Origin: JAQVWU01 sp964628455
Lineage (GTDB): Bacteria; Bacillota; Clostridia; Oscillospirales; CAG-272
DNA length: 9,305 nt
Direction: 5' to 3'
NCBI GenBank assembly: GCA_964628455.1
Contig: CAZVPD010000143.1
Coordinates: forward strand, 1-9,305
Both the position numbers and the translations under genes were made by a program. The notes below the pieces were generated by a model, which was not told the DNA's origin, did not search any database, and saw only the letters and a program-made list of their open reading frames with translations. This document shows, in pieces, positions 1 to 7,804 of the stretch. Each line of letters starts with the position of its first letter. The first letter of the stretch is position 1.

Positions 1-1919
1 GCCGGATCCGGTCGCTGATCAAAGAAGGGTACCGTCCCAAAGACATCACCATACTTCTGCGAAGTGCGAAAAACAACGCCAAAAGCTTTGAAACAGAACT
101 GTCGAAACTAAACCTGCCGTTTTATAACGGCGTTACCCGCGATTTTTTTGAAAATGCCGAAGTGTTGTTGATGCTGTGCCTGCTGAACAGCATCGATAAT
201 CCGGCACGGGATATCTATCTTGCCGGCGCTCTCAGGAGTCAGCTGTTCGGATTTACGATAAACGATCTCGTGCTCATAAGAAAACACGGAGGCAGCGGTA
301 CACTGTATGACGCTTTAAAAAAATACACCGATGATTTTAAGTTTGAAAAAGGCAGATTTTTTCTTGATAAACTGAAAACATACCGTAAATATGCGGAAGG
401 ACAGCCTGTTGACCGGCTTATTTGGTTTATTTACCGCGATACCTCGATTATGTCTCTTACTTATGAAAAAGAAAAAACCGGAAGAAATATCCGGCGTACG
501 AATCTGCTGCTGCTTTATGAATATGCACGGCGTTTCGAAGCGGGTTCGTTTCGCGGTCTCTATAATTTTATCCGGTACCTAAATGATATTATAAGCGAAC
601 GCGAAACCCTTGAGACGGCGAAAATTTCGGCGGAATCAGACGACACGGTGAAGATCATGACGATACACCAGTCGAAAGGACTGGAATTTCCCGTTTGTTT
701 TTTATGCGGAGCCGAAAAAAAATTCAATAAAAACGATCTTCTTCCCAATATACTGATCAGCAGAAATTCGGGGATCGCATCGAAATTGAGAGACAGCACG
801 GGATTTGCCCGTTATGATACCCCTATGCGCCGGGCATTAGCCTTAAAAATCAACGAAAACAATATGGACGAAGAAATGCGTGTATTATATGTTGCTCTCA
901 CACGCGCCCGTGAGCGTTTGATCATAACCGCATCCAGTTCCGATCCGGAGAAGTTAACTCGTGAATGCAGTTTGGCATCACCGTATATCTCATTTTTTTC
1001 TCTTTCGGAATCACCGTCCTATATAAAATGGATACTTACGGCATTAATGTCGGAATCTTACGGGGAATGCTGCCGTCTGCGGATATCCGATGAAACCTGT
1101 TATTCCGCCGATTCTGCCGAACAGAATAATACAGAACCGCAGAAAACAGAAAATTCCGGCAGAACGGCGGAAGAGATTTCGGTTTTGCTCAGAGAACGGT
1201 TTGAATTCAGCTATCCGTATTTATATATGTCAAAGATCCCGGCTAAAATCTCTGTTTCAAAACTGTACCCTTCGGTTTTAGACGAAGAAGCAGGCACATC
1301 GTCTTATCCCGTTGTCCGCAAAACGGCTTTCCGTAAATGCCCGGATTTTATGGAATCAAAAACGGCTGAAGCGAACGCCGCCGAACGGGGAACAGCGACC
1401 CATGTTTTTATGCAGTTCTGTGATTTTCTCAAAACAGAGCAATTCGGGATAAAACACGAACTCGAGCGTCTTGTCAGCGATGGATTTATGCCGAAATATT
1501 CGGCTGATCTTGTTAACATCCGTCAGATAGAGAAATTTTTCGCAGGAAGGCTGTATGCGGACATGAAGAACTCGCTCCGCTTATGGAGAGAGACCAGATT
1601 TCAAATTCACCTTCCCGCTTCGGAATTTACGGAAGAGGATGATCTCAGGCAAAAGCTTGCCGGTGAGCATTTACTCGTTCAGGGCGTAATCGACTGTTTC
1701 TTTTATGATGCGTATGACCGTCTGATCCTTGTCGATTATAAAACGGATTCAATCCCCGCATCCCTCCAAAACAATCCCGATGAAGCCGAGAAGATGCTTT
1801 CCGAAAGGCACCGGCGTCAGATTTCATATTATAAAACGGCATGCAGACAACTGACGGGAAAAACGGTGGATTCCGCTTATATATATTCCTTCGGAATGGG
1901 AAAAGAGATTGCGATATAG
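1..1919 (+). CDS. addA: ATP-dependent helicase/nuclease subunit A, AddA (3' part, 5' end outside window)
   Basis: This is the C-terminal 638 residues or so of AddA, the UvrD-like helicase and nuclease subunit of the AddAB complex, which resects double-strand breaks for RecA-dependent repair in Bacillota. The reading frame is open from base 3, so the 5' half lies outside; full AddA is about 1,200 residues. Helicase motif IV is seen as DITILLRS (bases 39-62), motif V as MTIHQSKGLEFP (about bases 657-692), and motif VI as VLYVALTRARERL (about bases 882-920). A Ser/Glu/Asn-rich linker at about bases 1090-1180 separates these from a RecB-type nuclease domain. That domain keeps the expected His in GTATHVFMQ, the Asp in VQGVIDCF, the Asp and Lys of VDYKTD (bases 1731-1745) and the Gln of RRQISYYK, so it looks active. 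Partner AddB is not in view and would be expected upstream. A strong terminator follows the stop codon. Identification is secure. Confidence 0.95.
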   Translation, partial: RIRSLIKEGYRPKDITILLRSAKNNAKSFETELSKLNLPFYNGVTRDFFENAEVLLMLCLLNSIDNPARDIYLAGALRSQLFGFTINDLVLIRKHGGSGTLYDALKKYTDDFKFEKGRFFLDKLKTYRKYAEGQPVDRLIWFIYRDTSIMSLTYEKEKTGRNIRRTNLLLLYEYARRFEAGSFRGLYNFIRYLNDIISERETLETAKISAESDDTVKIMTIHQSKGLEFPVCFLCGAEKKFNKNDLLPNILISRNSGIASKLRDSTGFARYDTPMRRALALKINENNMDEEMRVLYVALTRARERLIITASSSDPEKLTRECSLASPYISFFSLSESPSYIKWILTALMSESYGECCRLRISDETCYSADSAEQNNTEPQKTENSGRTAEEISVLLRERFEFSYPYLYMSKIPAKISVSKLYPSVLDEEAGTSSYPVVRKTAFRKCPDFMESKTAEANAAERGTATHVFMQFCDFLKTEQFGIKHELERLVSDGFMPKYSADLVNIRQIEKFFAGRLYADMKNSLRLWRETRFQIHLPASEFTEEDDLRQKLAGEHLLVQGVIDCFFYDAYDRLILVDYKTDSIPASLQNNPDEAEKMLSERHRRQISYYKTACRQLTGKTVDSAYIYSFGMGKEIAI

Positions 1920-1920
1920 T

Positions 1921-1960
1921 AAAAATGATCTGTCTTATCGGGACGGTCGTCAGGACAGAT
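1921..1960 (-). terminator. Probable rho-independent terminator for the glg operon
   Basis: Read on the minus strand, ATCTGTC (1960-1954) pairs perfectly with GACAGAT (1934-1928) around a 19-nt loop that can partly fold, and is followed directly by CATTTTT (1927-1921). The T-tract sits on the correct side to end transcripts leaving glgA. The 7-bp, AT-containing stem is weak compared with its neighbour, so confidence is moderate. Confidence 0.5.
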
Positions 1961-2010
1961 AACAGCGGTGCTGCAGGACCCATCCTTTCGCAGCACCGCT
2001 GTTCTTTTTA
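1961..2010 (+). terminator. Strong rho-independent terminator for addA
   Basis: A 14-bp perfect stem, AACAGCGGTGCTGC (1961-1974) with GCAGCACCGCTGTT (1990-2003), encloses a 15-nt loop whose AGGA and TCCT (1975-1978, 1983-1986) can pair further. CTTTTTA (2004-2010) follows on the plus strand. It lies 41 bases after the addA stop codon, and its T-tract overlaps the stop codon of the opposing glgA gene. Confidence 0.88.
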
Positions 2011-3459
2011 ACGGATCCTATTGATCAGATCCCGGTAAAGTTTTATATATTCATCGGCCGAAACACCCCATGAAAAATCGATCTGCATGATTTTTCGGAC
2101 CAGACGTTTCCATTTTTCTTTTTCATGGGTATAGATATCAATCGCATGCCACATGGTGTAGAGCATGTCATGCGCGTTAAAATTCGTAAAAGTGAATCCG
2201 TTGCCTTTTTCGGTGACGACATCATAATATTTGATCGAATCATAAAGCCCTCCCGTTTCACGAACAAGAGGAACTGTTCCGTAGCGCGATGCGATCATCT
2301 GCGCCAGACCGCAGGGTTCGCTGCGTGACGGCATCAGGAATATGTCGGCTGCGGCATAAATTTTCTTGGACAATGCTTTATCGAACCGGATCACGGATTT
2401 TACCTTATCGGGATAATCGGCAGAAAGCCGTGTAAAGAAATTTTCATAATCAAGTTCTCCGGTACCCAGCAGGACGAACTGGATGTCGTTTTTCAAAGCT
2501 TCTTCGAGAACACGTGTTACAAGGTCCAGCCCTTTATGAGCCGTCAGCCGGGTGATCATCGCCAGCATAGGTGTATCGGGTTGTTCCGGCAGCCCCAGTT
2601 CACGCTGAAGAACTGCTTTGTTTTCGGCTTTAAGTTCAAGCGTGTCGGGTCCGAACGGTTTATACAATGCCGGGTCCGATTCCGGATTATAATACACCGT
2701 ATCGATACCGTTCAAAATACCGCTGACTTTATCGCGGTTGCCGATAATGATATGATGCAGACCGCTTGAAAAAGTTTCCGTTTGAATTTCTTCGGCATAT
2801 TTCGGACTGACCGTCGTTAAGTGATCGCAGCAAACCACCGCGCCTTTCGTCAGATTGATCCGGCCGTCATACTCGACAACACCGATATCCGATGATTCAA
2901 GATCAAATATATCACCGAGATCCTTCAGTTCGAATGACCCCTGATAATCGATGTTATGAATGGTATGAACGGATATTATTTTGTTGTAACCGTTGAAAAC
3001 AGAGTATTTTCGTTTAAGATAAATGACTGCCAGAGCGCTTTGCCAGTCATTTGTATGCAGGATGTCCGGAAAAAAGTCGATGAACGGCATGATATCCAGA
3101 ACGGCACGGCTGAAAAACGCGTATCGTTCGCCGTCGTCAAAACTGCCGTACATAGACATACGCCGGAAATAATACTCGTTATCGATAAAATAATAGATAA
3201 CGCCGTTGTAAACAGTGCGAAACACTCCGCAGTATTGTTTTCGCCAGGAAAGTCGCACTGTAATGCTTCCGAGAAATTCGAATGTTTCGCGGAATTTTAT
3301 ATCTATGCTGTTATACAAAGGCAGCACGACGCGGACATCCATATCCCGCGAGGCGAGTACCGCCGGCAGGGAACCGATTACATCGGCAAGTCCGCCGGTC
3401 GATGCAAACGGGAGGGCTTCGGAAGCGGCGAAAAGGATTTTCATTTTATTGCTTTTCAT
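2008..3459 (-). CDS. glgA: Glycogen synthase (ADP-glucose), GT5 family
   Basis: GlgA transfers glucose from ADP-glucose to the non-reducing end of an alpha-1,4-glucan in the cytoplasm. At 483 residues it has the normal length. Both Rossmann-like domains are visible: an N-terminal domain with TGGLADVIGSLP (21-32), HTNDWQSAL (135-143) and TIHNIDYQG (166-174), then a C-terminal domain with ITRLTAHKGLDL (302-313, Arg304 and Lys309 matching the nucleotide-binding pair), LLGTGE (330-335) and SRSEPCGLAQ (378-387, Glu381 at the catalytic glutamate position). The usual Lys of the KTGGL motif is Ser20 here. The ATG at 3459 overlaps the glgD stop in ATGA, and AAAGGG at 3473-3468 sits 8 nt upstream. A second ATG at 3444 fits the family start equally well by sequence but has no Shine-Dalgarno. 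Last gene of the operon; ends at a convergent junction with addA. Confidence 0.96.
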   Translation of the reverse strand: MKSNKMKILFAASEALPFASTGGLADVIGSLPAVLASRDMDVRVVLPLYNSIDIKFRETFEFLGSITVRLSWRKQYCGVFRTVYNGVIYYFIDNEYYFRRMSMYGSFDDGERYAFFSRAVLDIMPFIDFFPDILHTNDWQSALAVIYLKRKYSVFNGYNKIISVHTIHNIDYQGSFELKDLGDIFDLESSDIGVVEYDGRINLTKGAVVCCDHLTTVSPKYAEEIQTETFSSGLHHIIIGNRDKVSGILNGIDTVYYNPESDPALYKPFGPDTLELKAENKAVLQRELGLPEQPDTPMLAMITRLTAHKGLDLVTRVLEEALKNDIQFVLLGTGELDYENFFTRLSADYPDKVKSVIRFDKALSKKIYAAADIFLMPSRSEPCGLAQMIASRYGTVPLVRETGGLYDSIKYYDVVTEKGNGFTFTNFNAHDMLYTMWHAIDIYTHEKEKWKRLVRKIMQIDFSWGVSADEYIKLYRDLINRIR

Positions 3460-4589
3460 ATCATAAGCCCTTTATCGATATAATAAGGCCGTGTTTCATG
3501 GCCCGACAGGATGCGGCCGTCACGTATAAAGGAATTCTTATCGGCGACAACGCAGTTAAGCTGACAATTTTCGCCGACTATGGTGTCCTGGAATAATATG
3601 CAGTTTTTTACCGAAGCATTTTTTCCTATTTTAACCCCGCGGAATAATATCGAATTTTCGATACTGCCGTGGACGATGCAGCCGTCGGCTATAAGGGAGT
3701 TTTTTGCGGCTGCGGTGCTGTTGTAGCTGGTCGGTGCGGAATTTCTGATTTTTGTCAGGATCGGACGGCCCGGAACGCCGAACAGCGCTTCACGGTTATC
3801 CCTTGAATTGACAATTTCCATACTGTGATTAAAATACTCGCTGAAAGAATTGATAAAAGCAAGATAACCGTCAAATTTGTATACGCGAAAATTCATATGG
3901 CCGATATTTTTCAAAATGATATCGCGGTTGAAGCTCGTATGGTCGTGAGCTATCGCATTGACGATGATTTCGTTCAGAAAACGGCTCTTCATGACCCAGA
4001 TATTAACGCCGACATCATAGTATCCGTTTAATTTTGCGGGTTTTATAAAAAGATCCGTTATTTCACCGCTGCCGTCCGACAGGAGGACGCTGTTATGACG
4101 GGATGTCTCCGGAGTCAGAAAGATGTTTTTGACTACCATGGTTATATCCGCTCCGGTTTTTATATGATCATTGATCACGTCATTGATGTCAAGGTTGCAT
4201 ATTGCGTCACAGTCCGCCAATACGACATATTCCTCGCGTATATGAGAAATGGAAAAATGAACGCTTTTCAGCGCCTCAAGCCGTGAGTTGTAGAGTGTGT
4301 TGCCTGCATTTGCATAAGCCGTAATATAAGGAGGCAGTATTTTGACTCCGCCCGAACGGCGTGCCAAATCCCAGTCCTTACCCGAGCCGATATGATCCAT
4401 CAGCGAATGATAATTGTAATGCGCGATAACACTGATATCGGTGATACCGGAGTTAACCATATTCGATAAAGGAAAGTCGATAAAACGATAACGGCAGGCA
4501 AAAGGAACCGACGCAAGGGTTCGAATACGCGTTAATTCTGTTATATTCCTGTCGTGTAAGTTCGAAAAAATAATTCCGGCTGCGGACAT
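3456..4589 (-). CDS. glgD: GlgD, non-catalytic ADP-glucose pyrophosphorylase-like subunit
   Basis: GlgD is the paralogue of GlgC found in Bacillota glycogen operons, where it combines with GlgC and raises its activity. The 377-residue protein has a nucleotidyltransferase-like domain (about 1-260), recognisable from RYRFIDFPLSNMVNSGI (33-49) and GKDWDLARRSGGVKILPPY (70-88), then a left-handed beta-helix tail with hexapeptide-like repeats (about 288-360). The nucleotide loop that reads GGQGSRL in the neighbouring GlgC is replaced by SNLHDRNITEL (9-19), which is why I call it GlgD and expect little or no catalysis alone. Asp126 and Asp128 in DCDAI and Lys183 in FIKP remain near the GlgC active-site positions. 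AGAGGG (4603-4598) lies 8 nt before the ATG. The gene follows glgC by 46 nt and overlaps glgA by 4 nt, suggesting coupled translation. Confidence 0.94.
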   Translation of the reverse strand: MSAAGIIFSNLHDRNITELTRIRTLASVPFACRYRFIDFPLSNMVNSGITDISVIAHYNYHSLMDHIGSGKDWDLARRSGGVKILPPYITAYANAGNTLYNSRLEALKSVHFSISHIREEYVVLADCDAICNLDINDVINDHIKTGADITMVVKNIFLTPETSRHNSVLLSDGSGEITDLFIKPAKLNGYYDVGVNIWVMKSRFLNEIIVNAIAHDHTSFNRDIILKNIGHMNFRVYKFDGYLAFINSFSEYFNHSMEIVNSRDNREALFGVPGRPILTKIRNSAPTSYNSTAAAKNSLIADGCIVHGSIENSILFRGVKIGKNASVKNCILFQDTIVGENCQLNCVVADKNSFIRDGRILSGHETRPYYIDKGLMI

Positions 4590-4597
4590 ATTATGTA

Positions 4598-4603
4598 CCC
4601 TCT
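4598..4603 (-). promoter_or_regulatory. Ribosome binding site of glgD
   Basis: AGAGGG on the minus strand, 8 nt before the glgD ATG. It confirms this start and indicates that glgD, separated from glgC by 46 nt, initiates independently rather than purely by coupling. I see neither a terminator nor a convincing promoter in that gap. Confidence 0.75.
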
Positions 4604-4635
4604 TTCTTTCGCTTGAATCTTTTATGCAAAAATCC

Positions 4636-5853
4636 TCATTGAATTAACGAAGCCAGCGTATCGGCATTGATCATTTTTCCTTCCCCGATAACAGTGCCCG
4701 ACTTGATATACAGATTGCTGCCGATTACGGTTATGCCCGCCCCCTTGTCTTTGGAGGCGCCGATGACAACTCCGGCACCGATACTCGTATCGGAGTCGAC
4801 AATAGCATATTCAACAGCCGAACCCTCTGCAATTTTAACATCACTCATGATAACGGAATCATGTATATAGGATCCTCGCGCCACCTTTACGTTATTGAAC
4901 AATACGGAATTTTCGACAATACCGTGGATCTCGCAGCCTTCGGTAATAATGGAATTGATGATTTTGGCGTCGTTTCCGATATAGTGGGGGGGGAGCGCAT
5001 AATTTCGCGAATAAATCCTCCAGTTGCGGTCGTGCAGATTGAATACGGGGGATTCCCCCAATAAATCCATATTTGCGTTCCAAAGGCTGTCGATGGTCCC
5101 GACATCCTTCCAATAACCGTCAAACGGGTATGCATACATGTTTTCCCCGGAATTCAGCATAGCCGGAATAATATTTTTTCCGAAATCATTGGAGGATTTT
5201 TTATCCGCTTCATCAGCCTCCAGATAACGGAATAAAACTTCCTTTTTAAATATATAAATTCCCATGGAAGCTTTTGTGCTTTTCGGCTGAGCGGGTTTTT
5301 CCTCGAACTCGTATATTTTTTCCGAACCGTCGGCTTCCGTGTTCATAATTCCGAAACGGTTCGCTTCTTTCAGCGGGACATTGATGACCGCTATCGTACA
5401 GTCTGCATTTTTATCCTTGTGGTACGCCAGCATCAGGCTGTAGTCCATTTTGTAAATATGGTCTCCCGATAATATCAGGACATAATCGGGATCATACATA
5501 TCGATGAACATCGTATTCTGAAAAATGGCGTTGGCAGTACCGCGATACCAGTCCGCGGTCTTTTTCCCCTGATAAGGAGGGAGGACGGTTACACCGCCGT
5601 AGGTCCGGTCAAGGTCCCAGGGCTGTCCGTTGCCGATATATTCATTTAAATCGAGCGGCTGATATTGAGTCAGAACGCCTACCGTATCGATCCCCGAATT
5701 GATACAGTTTGAAAGCGTAAAATCAATGATCCTGTATTTGCCGCCGAAGGGAACTGCCGGTTTGGCATTCTTTTCGGTGAGGGTGTATAACCGGCTGCCC
5801 TGTCCTCCGGCGAGCAGCATAGCAATACATTCTTTTTTCTTTCTCTTATTCAT
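4636..5853 (-). CDS. glgC: Glucose-1-phosphate adenylyltransferase (ADP-glucose pyrophosphorylase)
   Basis: GlgC converts glucose-1-phosphate and ATP to ADP-glucose and pyrophosphate, the committed and usually regulated step of bacterial glycogen synthesis. In the 405-residue product the pyrophosphorylase loop LLAGGQGSRLYTLT (13-26) is intact, followed by KPAVPFGGKYRIIDF (31-45), the metal-binding Asp131 in SGDHIYKMDY, and Lys186 in FEEKP, the glucose-1-phosphate-binding lysine position. DVGTIDSLWNAN (250-261) closes the catalytic domain and a left-handed beta-helix with hexapeptide repeats follows (about 292-395). The ATG at 5853 lies inside the last codons of glgB (8-nt overlap) and is served by AGGAGAGG at 5867-5860, 6 nt upstream, so translation is probably coupled to glgB. 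The coding strand contains a run of eight C (4993-4986) at the junction between the two domains; the frame stays open across it. Confidence 0.96.
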   Translation of the reverse strand: MNKRKKKECIAMLLAGGQGSRLYTLTEKNAKPAVPFGGKYRIIDFTLSNCINSGIDTVGVLTQYQPLDLNEYIGNGQPWDLDRTYGGVTVLPPYQGKKTADWYRGTANAIFQNTMFIDMYDPDYVLILSGDHIYKMDYSLMLAYHKDKNADCTIAVINVPLKEANRFGIMNTEADGSEKIYEFEEKPAQPKSTKASMGIYIFKKEVLFRYLEADEADKKSSNDFGKNIIPAMLNSGENMYAYPFDGYWKDVGTIDSLWNANMDLLGESPVFNLHDRNWRIYSRNYALPPHYIGNDAKIINSIITEGCEIHGIVENSVLFNNVKVARGSYIHDSVIMSDVKIAEGSAVEYAIVDSDTSIGAGVVIGASKDKGAGITVIGSNLYIKSGTVIGEGKMINADTLASLIQ

Positions 5854-7762
5854 TTTTTACCTCTCCTGCATCAGCTTTGATATATTTTAGAAAAATCGCG
5901 GTAAACGGCGGGATGTCGATTTTCAGCTTTTTCCCTTCGGATTTGTATACGGAGCTGTTCTCCGGACTTTCGCCTCCGAAATGCTGCCAGTCGCTGTTAA
6001 ACACTACTTTCAGACAGCCTTCGCGCAGAACGGAAAAAGTATAATTCTGATGTTTCCTGTTGGAAAAATTACATATAACGATCATGCTGCTTTTATTCAG
6101 AGCCATACGCCTGAAAACCAGAACATTGCGGGCAGAATCATCCGGTTCCAGCCATTGAAAGCCCTCCCATGAAAAATCTATTTCCCACAGCTGCGGATGC
6201 AGAAGATAAAACCGGTTGAGTTCCGCGGTGAAATTCTGCAGCATGCTGTGCTTAGGATATTGCAGGATGAACCATTCGAGCTGATTGGTATAATCCCATT
6301 CTCTGAACTGTCCGAATTCACATCCCATGAACAGCATTTTTTTACCGGGATGGGCGATCATATAGGACAGAAGCAGACGCATTCCGGCAAATTTTTCATC
6401 ATATGTTCCGTATATTTTGTCGATCAGGGATTTTTTTCCGTGCACAACCTCATCGTGTGATACAGGTAAAATAAAGTTCTGAGTAAAGGCATATACCAGC
6501 GAAAAAGTAAGTTTGTTATGATTTTTATAACGGTAGATCGTGTCGGTCTGTATATAATCGAAAATATCGTTGGACCATCCCATGTTCCATTTCAGGCTGA
6601 ATCCAAGCCCTCCCTCGGAGACGGGTTTTGTGATCGAATCCCAGGAAGTTGATTCTTCTGCGATCATCAGGACATCGGGATAATATTCAAAAACGATTGA
6701 ATTCAATTTTTTAAAAAACGCGACCGCTTCGATGTTCTTATTGTCGCCGTTTATGTTCGGGATCCATTCGCCCGGTTCACGGTCATAATCGAGATACAGC
6801 ATGGAAGCGACAGCATCGCATCGGATTCCGTCGGCATGATATGTTCCGAACCAGAATAAAGCGTTTGATATCAGGAACGACTGGATTTCATTGCGTCCGA
6901 CATCAAAGAAACGGGTTCCCCAGCCTCTGTGTTCCATGCGGTCTTTTCCTTGGTATTCGTATAACGGCCGGCCGTCAAATTCATATAATCCGTGTTCGTC
7001 TTTCGGAAAATGCGCCGGGACCCAGTCCAGTATGACGCCTATACCGCTGCAGTGCAGCCGGTCTATAAAACCGGCAAAGTCACGGGGTGAACCGTAACGT
7101 GATGTAGGAGCAAAGTATGAGCAGACCTGATATCCCCATGACCCGTCATAAGGATGTTCCATAACGGGCATCAGTTCTACATGCGTGTAACCCATCTTCT
7201 TTACATACGGTATGAGCATATCGGCGATTTCAAGATAATTCAGGTAATTATCGCCGGCAAAGGTTGTTTTGCCGTCCCGTGTTTTCCACGAACCGAGGTG
7301 CAGTTCGTATATATTTATGGGACACGGAAAACGGCTGCTTTTACGCCCGGACATAATTTTTTTTCTCTTTGCCATCCATTTTTCATCATGCCACAAAAAA
7401 CGGTCGACACGGCAGAAAATCGACGCTGTTTTTTTGAGCGTTTCGGAATAGAAAGCATAAGGGTCGGATTTCATATGTTCGGAATTTCCCGAGATGATAC
7501 AGTATTTGTATTTTTCGGAACCGGGCTTGAATGCTTCTTTTTTTACGGATATCATCCAGATACCGCCGCCGGTAATGCGGGTCATCGGATGTGAACGACG
7601 GTTCCACTCGTTAAAATCACCGGACAGATAAATATGGTCGGCATTCGGAGCCCAAACACGAAAGATTATATCATCATCGATTTCATGAGAACCCATATAT
7701 TCCGCGGATTTATAATTTGTCCCCTCATGAAATAAATAGGACGGCAATTTATCATCGTTCAA
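5846..7762 (-). CDS. glgB: 1,4-alpha-glucan branching enzyme, GH13
   Basis: GlgB cuts alpha-1,4-glucan chains and re-attaches them by alpha-1,6 bonds, making branch points in glycogen. The 638 residues comprise a short N-terminus, a CBM48 domain (about 30-120; FRVWAPNADHIYLSGDFNEW at 34-53), a GH13 barrel (about 150-520) and a C-terminal beta domain. The four GH13 regions are visible: DWVPAHF (246-252), GIRCDAV with nucleophile Asp316, IAEES with acid/base Glu369, and SHDE with Asp437, so it should be active. It lacks the extra N-terminal module of the longer enterobacterial enzymes, as is usual for this type. No ATG fits the family start. The frame upstream of TTG at 7762 hits a stop at 7774, so TTG 7762 is the best choice; TTG 7747 is possible. 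GAGG (7778-7775) lies a long 12 nt away. First gene of the operon. Confidence 0.94.
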   Translation of the reverse strand: MNDDKLPSYLFHEGTNYKSAEYMGSHEIDDDIIFRVWAPNADHIYLSGDFNEWNRRSHPMTRITGGGIWMISVKKEAFKPGSEKYKYCIISGNSEHMKSDPYAFYSETLKKTASIFCRVDRFLWHDEKWMAKRKKIMSGRKSSRFPCPINIYELHLGSWKTRDGKTTFAGDNYLNYLEIADMLIPYVKKMGYTHVELMPVMEHPYDGSWGYQVCSYFAPTSRYGSPRDFAGFIDRLHCSGIGVILDWVPAHFPKDEHGLYEFDGRPLYEYQGKDRMEHRGWGTRFFDVGRNEIQSFLISNALFWFGTYHADGIRCDAVASMLYLDYDREPGEWIPNINGDNKNIEAVAFFKKLNSIVFEYYPDVLMIAEESTSWDSITKPVSEGGLGFSLKWNMGWSNDIFDYIQTDTIYRYKNHNKLTFSLVYAFTQNFILPVSHDEVVHGKKSLIDKIYGTYDEKFAGMRLLLSYMIAHPGKKMLFMGCEFGQFREWDYTNQLEWFILQYPKHSMLQNFTAELNRFYLLHPQLWEIDFSWEGFQWLEPDDSARNVLVFRRMALNKSSMIVICNFSNRKHQNYTFSVLREGCLKVVFNSDWQHFGGESPENSSVYKSEGKKLKIDIPPFTAIFLKYIKADAGEVKNE

Positions 7763-7763
7763 T

Positions 7764-7784
7764 TTATGTACTTACCTCGTTCAT
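7764..7784 (-). CDS. Possible six-codon leader ORF upstream of glgB
   Basis: On the minus strand an ATG at 7784 reads MNEVST and stops at TAA 7766-7764, leaving one base before the TTG start of glgB. AAAGAG (7798-7793) lies 8 nt upstream, the same spacing seen at glgD and glgA. The ORF also spans the GAGG that would serve glgB. It could be a leader that feeds ribosomes to the TTG by re-initiation, the original glgB start displaced by a one-base change, or chance. No peptide function is implied. Confidence 0.35.
   Translation of the reverse strand: MNEVST
7775..7778 (-). promoter_or_regulatory. Weakly placed ribosome binding site of glgB
   Basis: GAGG followed by TAAG on the minus strand is the only purine-rich site before the TTG start at 7762. 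The 12-nt spacing is longer than at the other three operon genes (6-8 nt), which with the TTG codon suggests inefficient or controlled initiation of the first gene. Confidence 0.5.
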
Positions 7785-7804
7785 ATTATTTACTCTTTAT
7801 ATTT

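Noticed and set aside
1645..1983. A 112-codon minus-strand frame spanning the addA end and the terminator region.
   Set aside because: It is antisense to the well-conserved AddA nuclease domain and crosses both terminator hairpins, so it is unlikely to be a gene.
2956..3483. A 175-codon open frame on the plus strand.
   Set aside because: It is fully antisense to glgA, whose identity is certain, and its translation looks like no protein family.
4590..4635. Possible internal promoter or attenuator between glgC and glgD.
   Set aside because: No hexamer pair with proper spacing and no hairpin with a T-tract; only the glgD ribosome binding site is supportable.
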